Assembly: GCF_964019385.1 (NCBI RefSeq)
Contig: NC_088643.1
Location: 13,881,300 to 13,945,299 of the forward strand
DNA from: Sycon ciliatum
Taxonomy: Eukaryota > Porifera > Calcarea > Leucosolenida > Sycettidae
Direction of reading: 5' to 3'
DNA: 64,000 nt
The position numbers and the translations under genes were made by a program. Position 1 is the first letter of the stretch; the number at the start of each line of letters is the position of its first letter. The notes under the pieces are model-generated. The model was given only the letters and a program-made list of their open reading frames with translations. It made no database searches and was not told the DNA's origin. Of this stretch, positions 31,288 through 42,804 are shown in pieces.

Positions 31288-34200
31288 AATAATAATAATA
31301 ATAATAGCACATTTCGCGTAGTAGAGCACTAAATAAAGAAATTCAGTGTTTTTTCCGCTTCTGTCTTGTGAGCATCATCAGCTAGGTGTAGTAGCTGCTG
31401 ATACCGATTTCTCGCCGGGTGTCGAGCTGCACAGTTTCCTCCAGTCTGTCTTGTCTGCTGCTTGCTGTCGGCACCTGGAAAGGTCTTCCATGGTCTTCAT
31501 TGGCACACCCAGCTTATTCAGCTGAGCAACCAGACTTGTGGCCAGTGTCAACCTTGGCCGTCCACGAGGTGCTTTGTTGCCCTTGTCAAAATAGCCGCTC
31601 ATGGCTACTTGCGGTGGCGTGTCCGTGTCCATCCGTAGCACATGACCGGTCATTCGTAGTCGCCTACATGCAACTGTGTCTGATATAGGGTTGCTCTTGG
31701 TTCTGCGGTATAGGTCGTCGTTTGAAATTGTGTCTGGGTATCGTATTCCAAGGAGTGATCGCATTTGACGCCGGTGGAATGCGTCTGCCTTGGCCATTGC
31801 TGTTGACGATAATCCCCAGGTCTCGCAATTGTACAGGAATGTCGGCAGTACGATAGCGTTGTACAGGCGTAAGCGTGTCTTCTCCGCTACTTTATCTCTA
31901 CGCAGCCATAGGGCGTACAGCTGGCCAAACACGCGAGAGGCAAGTTCCATCCTGCGCCGAACATCCTCTTCCTCCCCCATCAAGGAGCCAAGCTGCCTAG
32001 ATGTCCGCCAGCTCTCGGAATCAGGTGACACACGGATCCACTCTGTTTTATCTGGATTTACTTTTAATGACCAATCGTGCAGTGTGTCTGCTATTACAGG
32101 CAGAGCATTCTCAAGCCACAGCCTGCAGGTTGAATAATAGGAGATGTCATCTGCATAACCCGTCTCTGGTGGTAGACTTGCGTCGCCAGCAGGGCGGGGC
32201 GCGAGACGAGTTCTGCATTCCTGTAGTGCAGCCTCCAGATAGCAGATGAAGAGAACTGGGCTGAGACTGTCGCCTTGTGGTGTTCCAATAGTGCTCTCAA
32301 ACGGTTCAGCTGTGGCACTTGCAACCTTAACAGTGATAGTTGTGTTGTGGAGTAGGTGGTGGATGAGACATGTGCAATCTGGATTGGTGATTGCAGACAT
32401 CACCTCCAGCAGCTTCAGGCGGTTAATCGTATCGAAGGCCTTGGACATGTCCAGGCCTAGAATGTGAAATTGCTGTCGGTAACGAATGGCTCTTGCAGCG
32501 ATCCACCGCTGGGTCCATACCACGTCCGCTGTACTACGGCCCGGGCGGAAGCCGGACTGTGTAGTACCAAGATGACGAGAGAGTGCCCCGGATTCCGTGA
32601 TGCGCCGAAGCACAATGATCGATATCACTTTGCGGATAGAGTTTAATAAAGTGATGGGCCGCAGACTGGTTACAGGACCCTTGGGCTTGTTAGGCTTAGC
32701 GAGAGGTATGAGTATTCCTGGTCCAATAGCCGTCGATAAATTGGCACCCTGCGAGAGCGCAGCGTTGACGAAATTTGCTATGACCGGCGCTAGCACCTCG
32801 GATCCATATTTCAGGAGCTCTGCTGGGATTTTATCTGGACCACAGGCCTTCCCGTTTCGCAGGCGCTTGAGGGCAGTGGCGACTTCAGATTCGGAGATGG
32901 GAGTGGCGAGGGAGTATGGTGATGGCGGTGGTATTTCACCTGCTGTTTTGGCACTGAATTGTGAGGAGAAGTGATCTCGAACTCGACTGGCCTTGTCTGT
33001 GGCATGAGCAAGAATACATCCATCAGCTCGCTCGACAATCAATGGTGATCGTTGTCCACTACCACTCTTTAGCTGCGCTGCTGCAGTAAACATCTGAGCA
33101 GATGTAGGTGCCTTTTCAACCCGCTCTGCAATCCTATCCAGGCGTTCCATGGCATCGCTGCGCTGAATATTTCTGATCTGGTGCATGATGCAGTTCCGTT
33201 CCCTCTTTAGCTCTTCTGGATTGTGATGGCCTGATTGCTGAAGTAATCTGATTTCCCGTTGGCGCCGTGAGAGGGTTTCAACCTCTGGATTAGGTACACA
33301 AACCCTGCGTGAACCGCTTCTGTGCATGCGTCCAAGAGTGCTCTCTGCCACGTCCATGACCGCTTGCGCTGTTGAGTCCCAGGTACTGATCACGGAGCCA
33401 CTGTCAGATGACCCACAAAATGCAGGTTGTTCACGCAGTTTCTGGCAGAGGCTGGACTGATATTCCTTACGGACGTCAGCGTTTTCTAGTCTCTGGATTG
33501 CGATGGGAGCAGCGGCCTTGCCTGCTGCGGCAATGTGTACACGGTATAGACCAGTCAGTTCCATGTCCGCAATGACTATTTTATGATCGCTGAATGTCTC
33601 GGTTCCAGCATACGAACGAGCTCTCACAACTAGTGGCTTGTAGCGCTTTGGGATCACGATGTAGTCAATCATGTTGTGGATCATTTTCCTGAGGCCATCA
33701 GGGGATGCCATGCATCCAGTCCATGTGGTTCTATAGCGCATTGAGTAGCGGAAGAGCGTATTAGCCAACACCAGATGATGCATGTTAGCCCACTCTACCA
33801 GCGCTTGACCATTGTCATTTCTTACACCTTTGCCATATTGACCCACACACGCTGCTTCACCTGCTCCGACCTTGCTGTTAAAATCACCAAGCCCAATCAC
33901 GAGTGTTCTTCCACTGCACTTGTTCCAGGCTGTGGACAAGGCATCATAGAACCTTTCACGAACCTCAGGATTACTCTGCGCTGCTGGGTTTGTGGGGCCA
34001 TATGCCACGACGAAACGAACAGGTAAGGTATTGCCCTTGCCTTGCGGAATGGAGAGGTCGACAGTTCCGACTCGGTCGGAAATTTTTTTGAATGTTGATA
34101 CAAATTTGTTGAGCATGTTCGATATGACAAATCCATTACCTCCATGCCGGCCCTCTGCTTGACCGAAGCTGACAAACCGATGCGAATCACCGAGAGGCTT

Positions 34201-34482
34201 ATCGACGGTCGTTGTCATCTTGAGCTCCTGAAGTCCGCAGAAATCAATACGATAGGCGTCCATGTCACGAGCTAGTTGCTGTTGCTTCGACGCAGAACAA
34301 AGTCCGCGCACGTTGAACGTGGCGAAACGAAACCCCCGGGGTAGCATTTTTCAGAAGAGTTATTGAAAGTTATTGAAACGTTAGATGTCACAAGCTTTGA
34401 CAGTCAGGTAAGAAGGAGAAAGAAGAGAAAAAGGAGAGAGAGAGAGAAAAGAAAGCTAGGCAGTCAGCCTAACACCGAAAAA
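31288..34482 (-). mobile_element. NLTR4: apparently full-length RTE-like retrotransposon
   Basis: Flanked by the 12-bp duplication AAGACTACAACT (31276-31287 and 34483-34494); FB2 shows the same arm sequence uninterrupted. It is 3.2 kb with a short pyrimidine-rich 5' untranslated region (minus strand, 34482-34348), one long frame, and a short 3' untranslated region ending in an ATT-type tail (31288-31305). The clean duplication and open frame indicate a recent insertion. Confidence 0.88.
31378..34347 (-). CDS. RTE-like endonuclease-reverse transcriptase (989 aa)
   Basis: A single uninterrupted frame with ATG at 34347, about 135 bp inside the element's 5' end. The N-terminal APE endonuclease shows FATFNVRGL (residues 7-15), a CGLQELKM box, GGNGFVIS, VAYGPTNPA, GLGDFNSKVG and SDHKIVI. 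RT follows: CGPDKIPAELLKYG, SLRPITLLNSIRK, QSGFRPGRSTADVV, LGLDMSKAFDTI, GTPQGDSLSPVLF and catalytic YADD. The C-terminal part (RRQMRSLLGIRYPDT, CRRLRMTGHVLRMDTD) is typical of RTE-type proteins. The protein would nick target DNA and copy its RNA from the nick. All catalytic motifs I can check are present and there is no frameshift, so activity is possible. RTE assignment rests on motifs and length, not a tree. Confidence 0.9.
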   Translation of the reverse strand: MLPRGFRFATFNVRGLCSASKQQQLARDMDAYRIDFCGLQELKMTTTVDKPLGDSHRFVSFGQAEGRHGGNGFVISNMLNKFVSTFKKISDRVGTVDLSIPQGKGNTLPVRFVVAYGPTNPAAQSNPEVRERFYDALSTAWNKCSGRTLVIGLGDFNSKVGAGEAACVGQYGKGVRNDNGQALVEWANMHHLVLANTLFRYSMRYRTTWTGCMASPDGLRKMIHNMIDYIVIPKRYKPLVVRARSYAGTETFSDHKIVIADMELTGLYRVHIAAAGKAAAPIAIQRLENADVRKEYQSSLCQKLREQPAFCGSSDSGSVISTWDSTAQAVMDVAESTLGRMHRSGSRRVCVPNPEVETLSRRQREIRLLQQSGHHNPEELKRERNCIMHQIRNIQRSDAMERLDRIAERVEKAPTSAQMFTAAAQLKSGSGQRSPLIVERADGCILAHATDKASRVRDHFSSQFSAKTAGEIPPPSPYSLATPISESEVATALKRLRNGKACGPDKIPAELLKYGSEVLAPVIANFVNAALSQGANLSTAIGPGILIPLAKPNKPKGPVTSLRPITLLNSIRKVISIIVLRRITESGALSRHLGTTQSGFRPGRSTADVVWTQRWIAARAIRYRQQFHILGLDMSKAFDTINRLKLLEVMSAITNPDCTCLIHHLLHNTTITVKVASATAEPFESTIGTPQGDSLSPVLFICYLEAALQECRTRLAPRPAGDASLPPETGYADDISYYSTCRLWLENALPVIADTLHDWSLKVNPDKTEWIRVSPDSESWRTSRQLGSLMGEEEDVRRRMELASRVFGQLYALWLRRDKVAEKTRLRLYNAIVLPTFLYNCETWGLSSTAMAKADAFHRRQMRSLLGIRYPDTISNDDLYRRTKSNPISDTVACRRLRMTGHVLRMDTDTPPQVAMSGYFDKGNKAPRGRPRLTLATSLVAQLNKLGVPMKTMEDLSRCRQQAADKTDWRKLCSSTPGEKSVSAATTPS

Positions 34483-34531
34483 AAGACTACAACTGGTGAA
34501 ATTTTAATTTTTGCCTTAACTTCCCCTTTAA

Positions 34532-34708
34532 AAAAAAAGATTTTTTTAATTTATAACATCCTAAAGGGGAATTTAGGGTTTTACGTTGGGCCCTAGACGA
34601 CGGCTACTTTGGCCAACCGGACAACGAAGAAGTTGTGACCAAAGAGAATGATTTTATTTCTTGCGCATGCGTTTGTAGAATGACGTAATTGAGTGAATCA
34701 GGTCGCTA
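34532..34708. other. Spacer between FB1 and FB2
   Basis: Holds the tail of the SINE-like unit and a CTAAAGGGGAATTTAGGGTT motif at about 34562, which resembles another foldback terminus. No coding sequence. Confidence 0.4.
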
Positions 34709-35576
34709 CAGGAAGTTAAGGCAAAAATTAAAATTTCACCAGTTGTAGTCTTCGGGGTGCTGAGTCGAATGGTTGTGGTCCGAGGAAGCTGAGACGCTCC
34801 CTTCCTACTTGAATCCCAATCGAACTCGCGCACTTCCACCGAAACTGGGTGACTGCGCCCTACTAGATGGGGATTTGTATGCAAAATGTCAATAAAAGCG
34901 CCATTTCATTCTTATAAAAGCACGGATGACCGCGATTGGCCCATATGTTGTAGTCTTTTGGACGCTGCGTCGACTGGTTTTGGTCCGAAAAGGCTGCGAT
35001 GCAGCGTTCCTCCTTTATTCCCAATCGAACATGGTTGAACAAGCGGTCACGTGCTCCTGCGTACGCCAGTCACCTGGTCACCGTGCCTGCAGGGTACAAC
35101 TTACTTACTAGCCTGTTTGACCTTTTTTGGGTGCAGTCCTGTCACTCGAGTTGAACCTTGGTGGCAACTTGGTGTGAAAGTTGTCGCCTGCTGGCGTGGT
35201 GACCAGGTGATTTGGGCACCCAGGAGCACGTGACCGCTTGTTCAAGCATGTTCGATTGGGAATAAAGGAGGAACGCTGCATCGCAGCCTTTTCGGACCAA
35301 AACCAGTCGACTCAGCGTCCAAAAGACTACAACATATGGGCCAATCGCGGTCATCCGTGCTTTTATAAGAACGAAATGGCGCTTTTAGTGACATTTTGCA
35401 TACAAATCCCCATCTAGTAGGGCGCAGTCACCCAGTTTCAGTGGAAGTGCACGAGTTCGATTGGGATTCAAGTAGGAAGGGAGCGTCTCAGCTTTCTCGG
35501 ACCAAGACCATTCGACTCAGCACCCCGAAGACTACAACTGGTGAAATTTTAATTTTTGCCTTAACTTCCCCTTTAA
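34709..35576. mobile_element. FB2: nearly intact 0.87-kb foldback element
   Basis: The left arm (from GGAAGTTAAGGC at 34711) and the right arm (ending AACTTCCCCTTTAA at 35576) are long inverted repeats of about 370-390 bp around a short centre (about 35090-35170). Both arms contain GTCTTTTGGACGCTG and CATATGTTGTAG, inversely placed. The left end has lost its TTAAA; the right TTAA is at 35573-35576. It serves as the empty reference for insertions in FB1. Confidence 0.85.
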
Positions 35577-35595
35577 CTGCTAAGCTAACGGTCGG

Positions 35596-38500
35596 TTAAA
35601 GGGGAAGTGCATCGATTTTTCGAGTAGGGTCCAGAAGAAAGACAATTTGATATCGGTTCGAATGGCATATCTCTCGCTTCCATACGATAAGCCAAACTTG
35701 CCAAATCGCCAATTGTATGCTCACGTTGCCATAGCGACCAGAGCAGTGATGACGTATGAAAGGCTTAGCTCCTCCACAGAGGTCGATCACTGCAGAAATT
35801 GGTAATTTTTCAATTGTCTTATTGTATTCACGATGTGAAAGAAGTGCTGTGTTCAATGCTGTTAGTGTCGTGAACTATTTATCGCCCTTCTCATGCATTT
35901 CCCTAGCTGACTGCGCCTAGGAAATGGTTTCCTCCAGGACAAGATGCTTGGAATTCGCCATCTCTCCTGAGACATTTTCCGCAAACTTTCAAACCTACGA
36001 CATTATTTCATTCGTCAATCTCCACCACCCGTCGTCTCACCTGGCTTCAGAAGATGTTACGAGAGATAGCAGAGTCGCCAGGAAGCATCACATTCATCTT
36101 CAGGAAGTGGAAAGAGCAAACGGCATGGTCCTTGGTTGGGGGAAATGCTGAACGTCTGATTTGTCCCAACCAAGATTTCAGCATTTTGTTCGTCACTATT
36201 TTCGCTTGTCTGCTGGTGTCTCCGCACTCCAGCTTTCTCCTGTCGGTGTCACGTCCCAGTACACAACCGAGAGGACTACTAACAAACAGCTGTATGGTGG
36301 ACACCGGACTGCTCTAATGCCAATCATGCCAAGGAGCGGGCATGGAAGCTGTGGCGACGCAATCCCCGCAACGATAACCACAAGGTCCAGTACATCACAA
36401 CTGTTAACCACGAAGTGGAAGCGTGTCATGCAGCGCGATTAGCACATCAACGTAGAATTCGCAACAAGCTTACTGCAGGTTCCCTCCGGGACAAAGAGTG
36501 GTGGTCAACCATCAAGAGCGCAGCAGGCAAGGGACGTTGCTCTGACATCCCCCTGCTGACCAACCCTGCAGGACAAGAGTTCCACTCTTCTCGTGAGAAA
36601 GCCGAGTGCTTTGCAGCGCATTTTGCGAACAAGTGTAGCCTTGGCAATAACGACCTCTGTGCTGCTGACCTGCCTGACCTGCAACGACCTGCCTATGCCA
36701 CGCTAAAGCACATTCACTTCTGCGCAGCAACGGTCAAACGGCACTTGGCGAACTTGGCTGTATCAAAAGCAACTGGACCGGATGGCATCTCTGCTCGTGT
36801 GCTCAAGATGTGCTCATCTGAACTTGCAGACCCACTGGCAAAGCTCTTCGCCCTCTGCTTCTTAGCCGGTGTGCAACCCGGGGCATGGAAACTTGCCCAT
36901 GTAGTCCCAGTTCACAAACGGTCCTCCAGATCTTTGGCATCTAACTACCGACCAATATCACTGCTAACGATCATGTCGAAAGTCATGGAGGGCATTGTAA
37001 ACACGCAACTGGTTAACTACCTAGAGAAGCATGAGGTGTTGCCAAACAGCCAGTTTGGATTCCGACGTGGTAGAGGAACCGCAGATATCTTAACGGCTCT
37101 CCAACATGAATGGGTCCACACCATAAGTACTGGCGGTTGTGTCCAGGTCCTCGCCGTGGATATTGCCGGTGCGTTTGACCGGGTATCGCACACAGGAGTG
37201 CTGTACAAAGCAAAGCAGGCCGGCGTCGACGGACGCCTGCTTGTATGGCTACAGGACTACCTCACCAACCGAAACATCCGCGTTGTGGTTGGAGGCCAGA
37301 CGTCAGATGCTCAACCCATCCAGGCTGGTGTCCCCCAAGGCAGCATCCTAGGACCCAGCCTCTTCCTTCTATACACCTGTGACATTGAACAATGTTTAAC
37401 TCCAGGAACGCAGCTGAGCAGCTTTGCAGACGACACCACACTCTACAGCTTAGTACAGCCAACTGACGATCTCCAACAGTCCACCGCCTCCCTCCAAGGG
37501 TCCCTCAACAGTCTTGAGGAGTGGGGCCGCAAGTGGCGTATCTGTTTTGAGCCAGCCAAGACACAGCGCATGACTCTACATCGCAAGCACGTTCCCCCCT
37601 GCACTCCACCAGTCACCTTTGGAGGTGAAGCACTCCAGGAGACAGATACCCTGAAGCTGCTGGGAGTCATGCTCGACCCCACTCTCTCCTACAGAGCGCA
37701 CACTCGCAGTGTTGCACTGCGCGCCTCCCAAAGGCTGGGTTTCCTACGAAAGGCAGCACCCATCCTGGACGACCATGGTCGAGTGACGGTCTACAAGGGA
37801 TTCGTGCGACCCCTACTTGAATATGCCCCACTGGCCTGGTCGAGCGCAGCCGCAACTAACATGGCCCAGCTGGACAAGGTTCAGCAACGTGCCCTGCATT
37901 TCCTGGGACCTGGAACCATCCTCCAAAGTCTTCAGCTTCGTCGGATGGTGGCAGCCCTGTCATACTTGTTCAAGCTGCACTACATTCCAGGGCCTCCCCA
38001 GGTAAAGGCCATGCTGCCACCAACCAAGCCCCCTGCCGTAGCTAGCATGTGCACACGGCAAACATGTCAGACGCACCATGCCTTTCAGCTGAAGTGGACA
38101 CCCCTCGCACAGCCCCTGACTACCTCCTGCGATCCTTCCCCTTCTTCGCCATCACACCCTGGAACAACCTGCCTGCGGACCTCCTGCTTCACGAGCCTCA
38201 TTCAAGACGCCTCCAAACCTTCAAGGTCAACGTATGTAAGGATCTAATCCGAAAGAGATGGCTGTGGTCCACACAGTACCTGTGACGATGATATTGAGAT
38301 TTGAGACCCATTTAGTATTTACCTCTCTACTACTACTTGCTTGTTATGATTATTGTCCTCTTTCTTCATTTTCCCTTCTGGTTTAGTCATTACACGTATT
38401 AATTTATATTATTTGGTGCAATACTAGCGCCCCTTTCTCGCACCAAATTATTATTTTTGCTACCTGACCATGCAACCCCCCCCTTTTTTTCGATGCCAGG

Positions 38501-38941
38501 TTGCAACGCTAACGCCGAGACCCCTGGTCGGTCGAGTTGCTCCCTGTACATCGGCACGTCGTCCCTACATCCCCTGTGTCTTGTCTTGTGTTTGTCTCCA
38601 CATGTCTCTTTGTAGGGCTGTGTTCCCAATAAAAAAATAAATAAATAAATAAAAAAAAAGTTCACTGCACTAACAGCATTGAACACAGCCCTTCTTTCAC
38701 TTCGTGAATACAATAAACCAATTGAAAATGACCAAATTCTGCAGTGATCGACCTTCTCTGTGGTGGAGCTAAGCCTTTCGTACGTCATCACTGCGCTGGT
38801 CGCTATGGCAACGTGAGCATACAATTGGCGATTTGGCAAGTTTGGCTTATCGTATGGAAGCGAGAGATATGCCATTCGAACCGACATCAAATTGTCTTTC
38901 TTCTGGACCATACTCGAAAAATCGATGCACTTCCCCTTTAA
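35596..38941. mobile_element. FB3: TTAA-flanked foldback of a second subfamily with a retrotransposon at its centre
   Basis: Arms of about 280 bp start AGGGGAAGTGCATCGATTTT next to TTAA (35596-35599; 38938-38941). They match almost throughout (for example CGCTTCCATACGATAAGCC). The shared AGGGGAAGT start and TTAA link it to FB1/FB2 though the arms differ. NLTR5 lies exactly between the arm ends (about 35885-38660). Confidence 0.85.
36300..38285 (+). pseudogene. NLTR5: CR1/Jockey-like RT, 5'-truncated
   Basis: Main frame 36415-38247 (610 residues, first codon GTG and not a true start; the frame is open from about 36300, with TPDCSNANHAKERAWKLW). RT motifs: KATGPDGISARVLKM, NYRPISLLTIMSKVME, QFGFRRGRGTADIL, VDIAGAFDRVSH, GVPQGSILGPSLF and catalytic FADD. 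The last part shifts frame near 38090; the real C-terminus is in the frame ending at 38285 (AITPWNNLPADLL). The endonuclease is missing or unrecognisable upstream. The 3' untranslated region ends in AAATA-type repeats at about 38628-38659. NLTR1 and NLTR8 are the nearest relatives in the window. Confidence 0.88.
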
Positions 38942-39149
38942 GGTTATAACCTATAAGCCACGGCAATCCTGCGGACTCTTTTTTAACCGTATTTGACTAT
39001 TATTTGACTATTGTTTGGTTGAGTTGGGTAACTCCGCTCTTCTTCCTCGCTCACCGGAGGAAATGTAGTCTCCTCGCGCAACTGGGGAGCAGTTTTCATT
39101 GGACATTAGTGACGGGACTCTTGCCGGGACGATGCGACGGGAATCAATG

Positions 39150-39345
39150 GTACGAGCTGATGAACGAACGCTTTACGGAGGAAAAGAAAAATTTGGTGTC
39201 AGAATTTTCGATGTGCGGGGCCTCATGTCGCCGTCAAGAGGAACTCCTTGTGTCGAGACATCTCTGTCTACGGCATAGACGTCTGTACCCTTCAAGAAAT
39301 CAAGTTACCTGCAGGGCTTGACGAGCAGCGAAATGGCTAAAGAGG
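39150..39345 (+). pseudogene. RTE-like endonuclease N-terminal remnant
   Basis: One frame reads RIFDVRGLMSPS near 39205 and another region reads SVYGIDVCTLQEIKLPAG near 39265-39320. These match the first two endonuclease motifs of RTE-type proteins. The rest of the element is missing. Confidence 0.55.
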
Positions 39346-39479
39346 GAGTACGAGTGGAGCGGAGTGTTAGAGCACGCGGACGGCCAGTGTCATTGTGGAG
39401 TCGCGACTTGCAGCTGTTCGGCTTGTTGGTCACCCGGAGCTCCGTCAACGCGGGCATGGAGCTAATGCGAGCGCGTGGC

Positions 39480-42239
39480 CGAGGTTGTGCTGACTAGTTG
39501 GCGGCGGCTAGCCGAGCTCGACGACTTGTATACGGCCTCAGTAACGGAGCTGCCACCCAACACCTGAAACGCAACGGCTGCAGAATCTTGGAATGTTCGA
39601 GTCTGCCTTGTTCGTTCTGCCAATGTGTCATGCAAGTAATGTCTTCTCCCTGAATGTTCGGAACGTTTTTGCAAATTGTCTGTACATGTGAAAATGGGTT
39701 GGCCATCTTGTGTAGCTTTCCACTACGTGGTTCGCGGCTGTAGTTATTATGGTGGGAGATCAGCGTCAAGCCAATGCTGGATTGTTCAATAGTATACGCT
39801 CTGCAGAGCCTGGGAGCCATTGCCCATGACAGACCAGCATGGCGAGATCTATGCATGAGGGTCTGTGCATTGTGATATTCCGACAGATCCTGAAACAGTC
39901 AAACTCAGGAAATAGCACTATCATTATCACTCAGGCTGCAATATTCATAATAAATATAGACATATTCATAAATGACATATCTTCAATACCCATGAGCTAC
40001 ATTGTATATATTATGATATAAGTATCATAATTATTATTATCATCGTTCTAGCTCATTTTTTCCCCTGTCATGGTCCTGTTTATCATGTTCAGCATAAGCG
40101 AAGTTGTGGATCATGCTTGCATGGTTGACTCCAACGCGTACATGCAAGTAATAATAATAATAATAATAATTGTAAAAGAGAAAAGGACATATGGATACGA
40201 GTTAAGAGTAACTCTCCATCACTGTAACATGATACTATATACTGTCTCAGTACCCTGTCAGTTTTGTGCCTAGTTATTGCACTTTCTGACTGTATATAGT
40301 ATCATGTTACAGTGATGGAGAGTTACTCTTAACTCGTATCCATATGTCCTTTTCTCTTTTACATTTATTTATGGCTCAACATCCGAGTTTCAAATAATAA
40401 TAATAATAATATTTGACTATACTCATTCAAAAAATGTACCCTATTCAGTGCAACGCACACTTGTACATTCTCTTGCATGCTCATTCATACATACTCTCAC
40501 ACCAAGAGACCAGATATGACCGAGTTGACAGCCCAGAAATAGATGACTTGCACAAAGATCCGAGCCGCGAGTGAGACGGGACAAGTGCACCCTAGGCCCT
40601 GACAAGTTTTAGGGTTAGTGGAAGTACATGACTGTATTATATTATTATGTGAAGAGAAGCCAGGCGTCCAAACCAACCCAAAATACTCTTGCCTTATTCT
40701 TCGGTGAAATAGTATAAAAAAATTGTCTTACCAAACAACAGTGAGCATAGAAGCAACCTCGATGCACCCAATAATATGGCATCCAGGAACAGCAAGTGTT
40801 GCACGAGGATCCCTAGAACACGTCAAGTTCCATGCTACCCGCCGCCATCAAAAGAACGAAGGATAACTGCGCTAGCCTAGTTCATATTCAATGTAACGCT
40901 AACGGTATGGGATATGGGAGCCTGTTGGGAAGGCGTGGGTGAGCTGTACAATCTTGTACGGTTCGCACAGCACAACATACATGCAGCAGTTATTGCGACG
41001 GTCTACGTCGATGGACGAGAATAAAGCACAGTCCATGGGGGTTGACGTTTCTGGGCTTCCTTTCCGAAAGGAAAGTTTTATTTCTTCTCAAATAAAGCAG
41101 AATCATGCTGATTATACCAGTCTGTTATGAAGACAAGAAAGCAGCCATGGACATTGTGCCATTCTAAAGGAACGACAGGTAAAAGATAAAGCACTTCATC
41201 TGAAAACTCAAGGACTATCCATAAATACAGCGAGTGATAATCCTAGCCTGGTAATGTTCAACTCCGTCATGTGAGCCATTCGGTGAGTTATCATGGGAAG
41301 CATAATGTTCGAAGTGCTGAAATTTGAACATTTGCAGTTGTGTTCGTCGCCACCCAATGCCATTGCCAGTTCACATTCGAAATGTAGCCATTTTTACGCT
41401 TGTGTCCCTGTACACGGCATGGAAGGTTGAACAGATTCAACTCTTCCATCGCTTCCTGATCTGTACAGCAGTGCGGCTGCGTTCCCGTTCCTGACACTCA
41501 CATCCGTCTCCGCTAACCAGCATCATGAGCATTCCAATGGTTCCCGCCGCTCCTTCCGTATCGTCCCAGCGCGCCCCGTCAAAATGTGAACTACTGTAGG
41601 CAACGGAGCCAGTGTATGATGAAGGTGAATGCACTGTTTGATGATGCTCCAACAAATCCTTTCACCGTTGTATGGAATTTGTAAGAAGAGTAGTGGCTCA
41701 ACTGTAGGTCCAACGCAGAAGGTACCTCACAGCGCAGTTCTGTTACGTCCATAATAATGAACATACCCAGCAGACTGTGATGTGTATCAGACACACTCTG
41801 GTATTTTTTGTTCCATCTTCTCCCAGGAGGAGATAAAATGTAGTTCAATCATGTCTTCAGTACATGGGGTACCGTTGCCTCGTTGCAACTAAACAAGTAC
41901 GCAAGTTAAGTTACTTTCCCATGAGACCCAGCCGGAGCCGCATCGTCGTCATTACCAGCTAATCATGGAGAGGTATAATGTGACTTTCCACCACTCCCTG
42001 ATTCAACCATAGTTTGCGAGCCTGCGCCAAACTCCTTTCTCACTAGAGCCAGGCATTCATATGGCTTCAGTAAGGTTTACAATGCTATGTCTCTGGCCTA
42101 AGTCCAAGTCTAGATACAGCTCAGCGGCTCAGAGTCAGGGCTGATGAAAATTTAATGTTCATCTCGGAACAAGTGAGACTTCAACAGTAGCTGTACTTCG
42201 AAGTACACATCAGGCCTGAGGACTTCGCAGCGTTTCTCC
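39480..42239. other. Gene-poor stretch
   Basis: No coding region I can support. It holds a palindrome (40162-40361), AAT tracts (about 40151-40171, 40397-40412) and otherwise unique-looking sequence. Confidence 0.4.
40162..40361. repeat. Long hairpin of about 72-bp arms
   Basis: From about 40171 GTAAAAGAGAAAAGGACATA and about 50 more bases recur inverted, ending near 40361, with a centre of about 55 bp. AAT-type tracts lie just outside each arm. The flanking CTCAACATCCGAGTTTCAAA is also seen near 25230, suggesting a mobile foldback family. Confidence 0.75.
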
Positions 42240-42739
42240 AGCACACTTGTTCTCTCCTTCAACTCAGATACTACTTGAAGTACTACTAGTACTAAAGACC
42301 ATCTGGCTCTCACACTCAGTCCTTTCACCCTTCATTTTCGTGGTTTGGGCTTCCACTCGTGACTCGGCAGGTTCCTGGCCTCTCCGCAGTCTGTCCTCAG
42401 AAGAGGGTCGCTCTGGAGCTACCGGTAGTGCAGCCGAATCAAAGGGAATCGAGTTCTTTCTCAGTCGTCCACAAACTTTCGTTGTGCTTGACTTCGCTTC
42501 CACTGCGGGAAAGTAGTCACACTTCAGGACCACGACGTGCTTGTTGCAGCCTACACCAATGGTACTAAAATAATATTCCCTCGTTTTTCTGCCTCCCGGC
42601 CGGCCGGCTCGGAAAGGAACGTATGGAAATGGGAGCCTCAGTTCCATCTCTCGACTGCTAGTGCATTCAGGTGCGCAGCAGCGCTTTGGAATGACGATAC
42701 AAGTCGAATCAAAACAACTGACAACTCTACTAGTCGGTG

Positions 42740-42804
42740 AACCCCTTGATAGGCGACAAGCCTCTGGGTCATCCTAATAAAGATATTATTATATTATTAT
42801 TAGT
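42740..42804 (+). mobile_element. 3' end of a non-LTR element with (ATT)n tail
   Basis: GAACCCCTTGATAGGCGACA, CCTCTGGGTCATCC and AATAAAG followed by ATT repeats resemble the minus-strand insertion at 62850-62994 (GAACCCCTCGATAGGCAC, TTTGGGTCATTT). The upstream part to 42247 holds no RT motif I can recognise. Confidence 0.5.

Larger units (their letters stand above)
26942..34531. mobile_element. FB1: TTAA-flanked foldback transposon, broken by nested insertions
   Basis: Long inverted arms start with AGGGGAAGTTAAGGC next to TTAA (26942-26945 and 34528-34531). The left arm is 26946-27114 plus 30573-30830; the right arm is about 30915-31287 plus 34495-34527. The flanking SINE-like unit continues on the far side (AATTTATAACATCC at about 34549, as at 26686), showing that TTAA is the target duplication. 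Without its insertions FB1 would be about 0.9 kb, like FB2, and non-coding. TTAA is used by piggyBac and Kolobok superfamilies; which one moves this family cannot be told. Confidence 0.8.

Noticed and set aside
39494-39856. Minus-strand frame of 120 residues
   Set aside because: No recognisable motif and atypical composition; likely chance.
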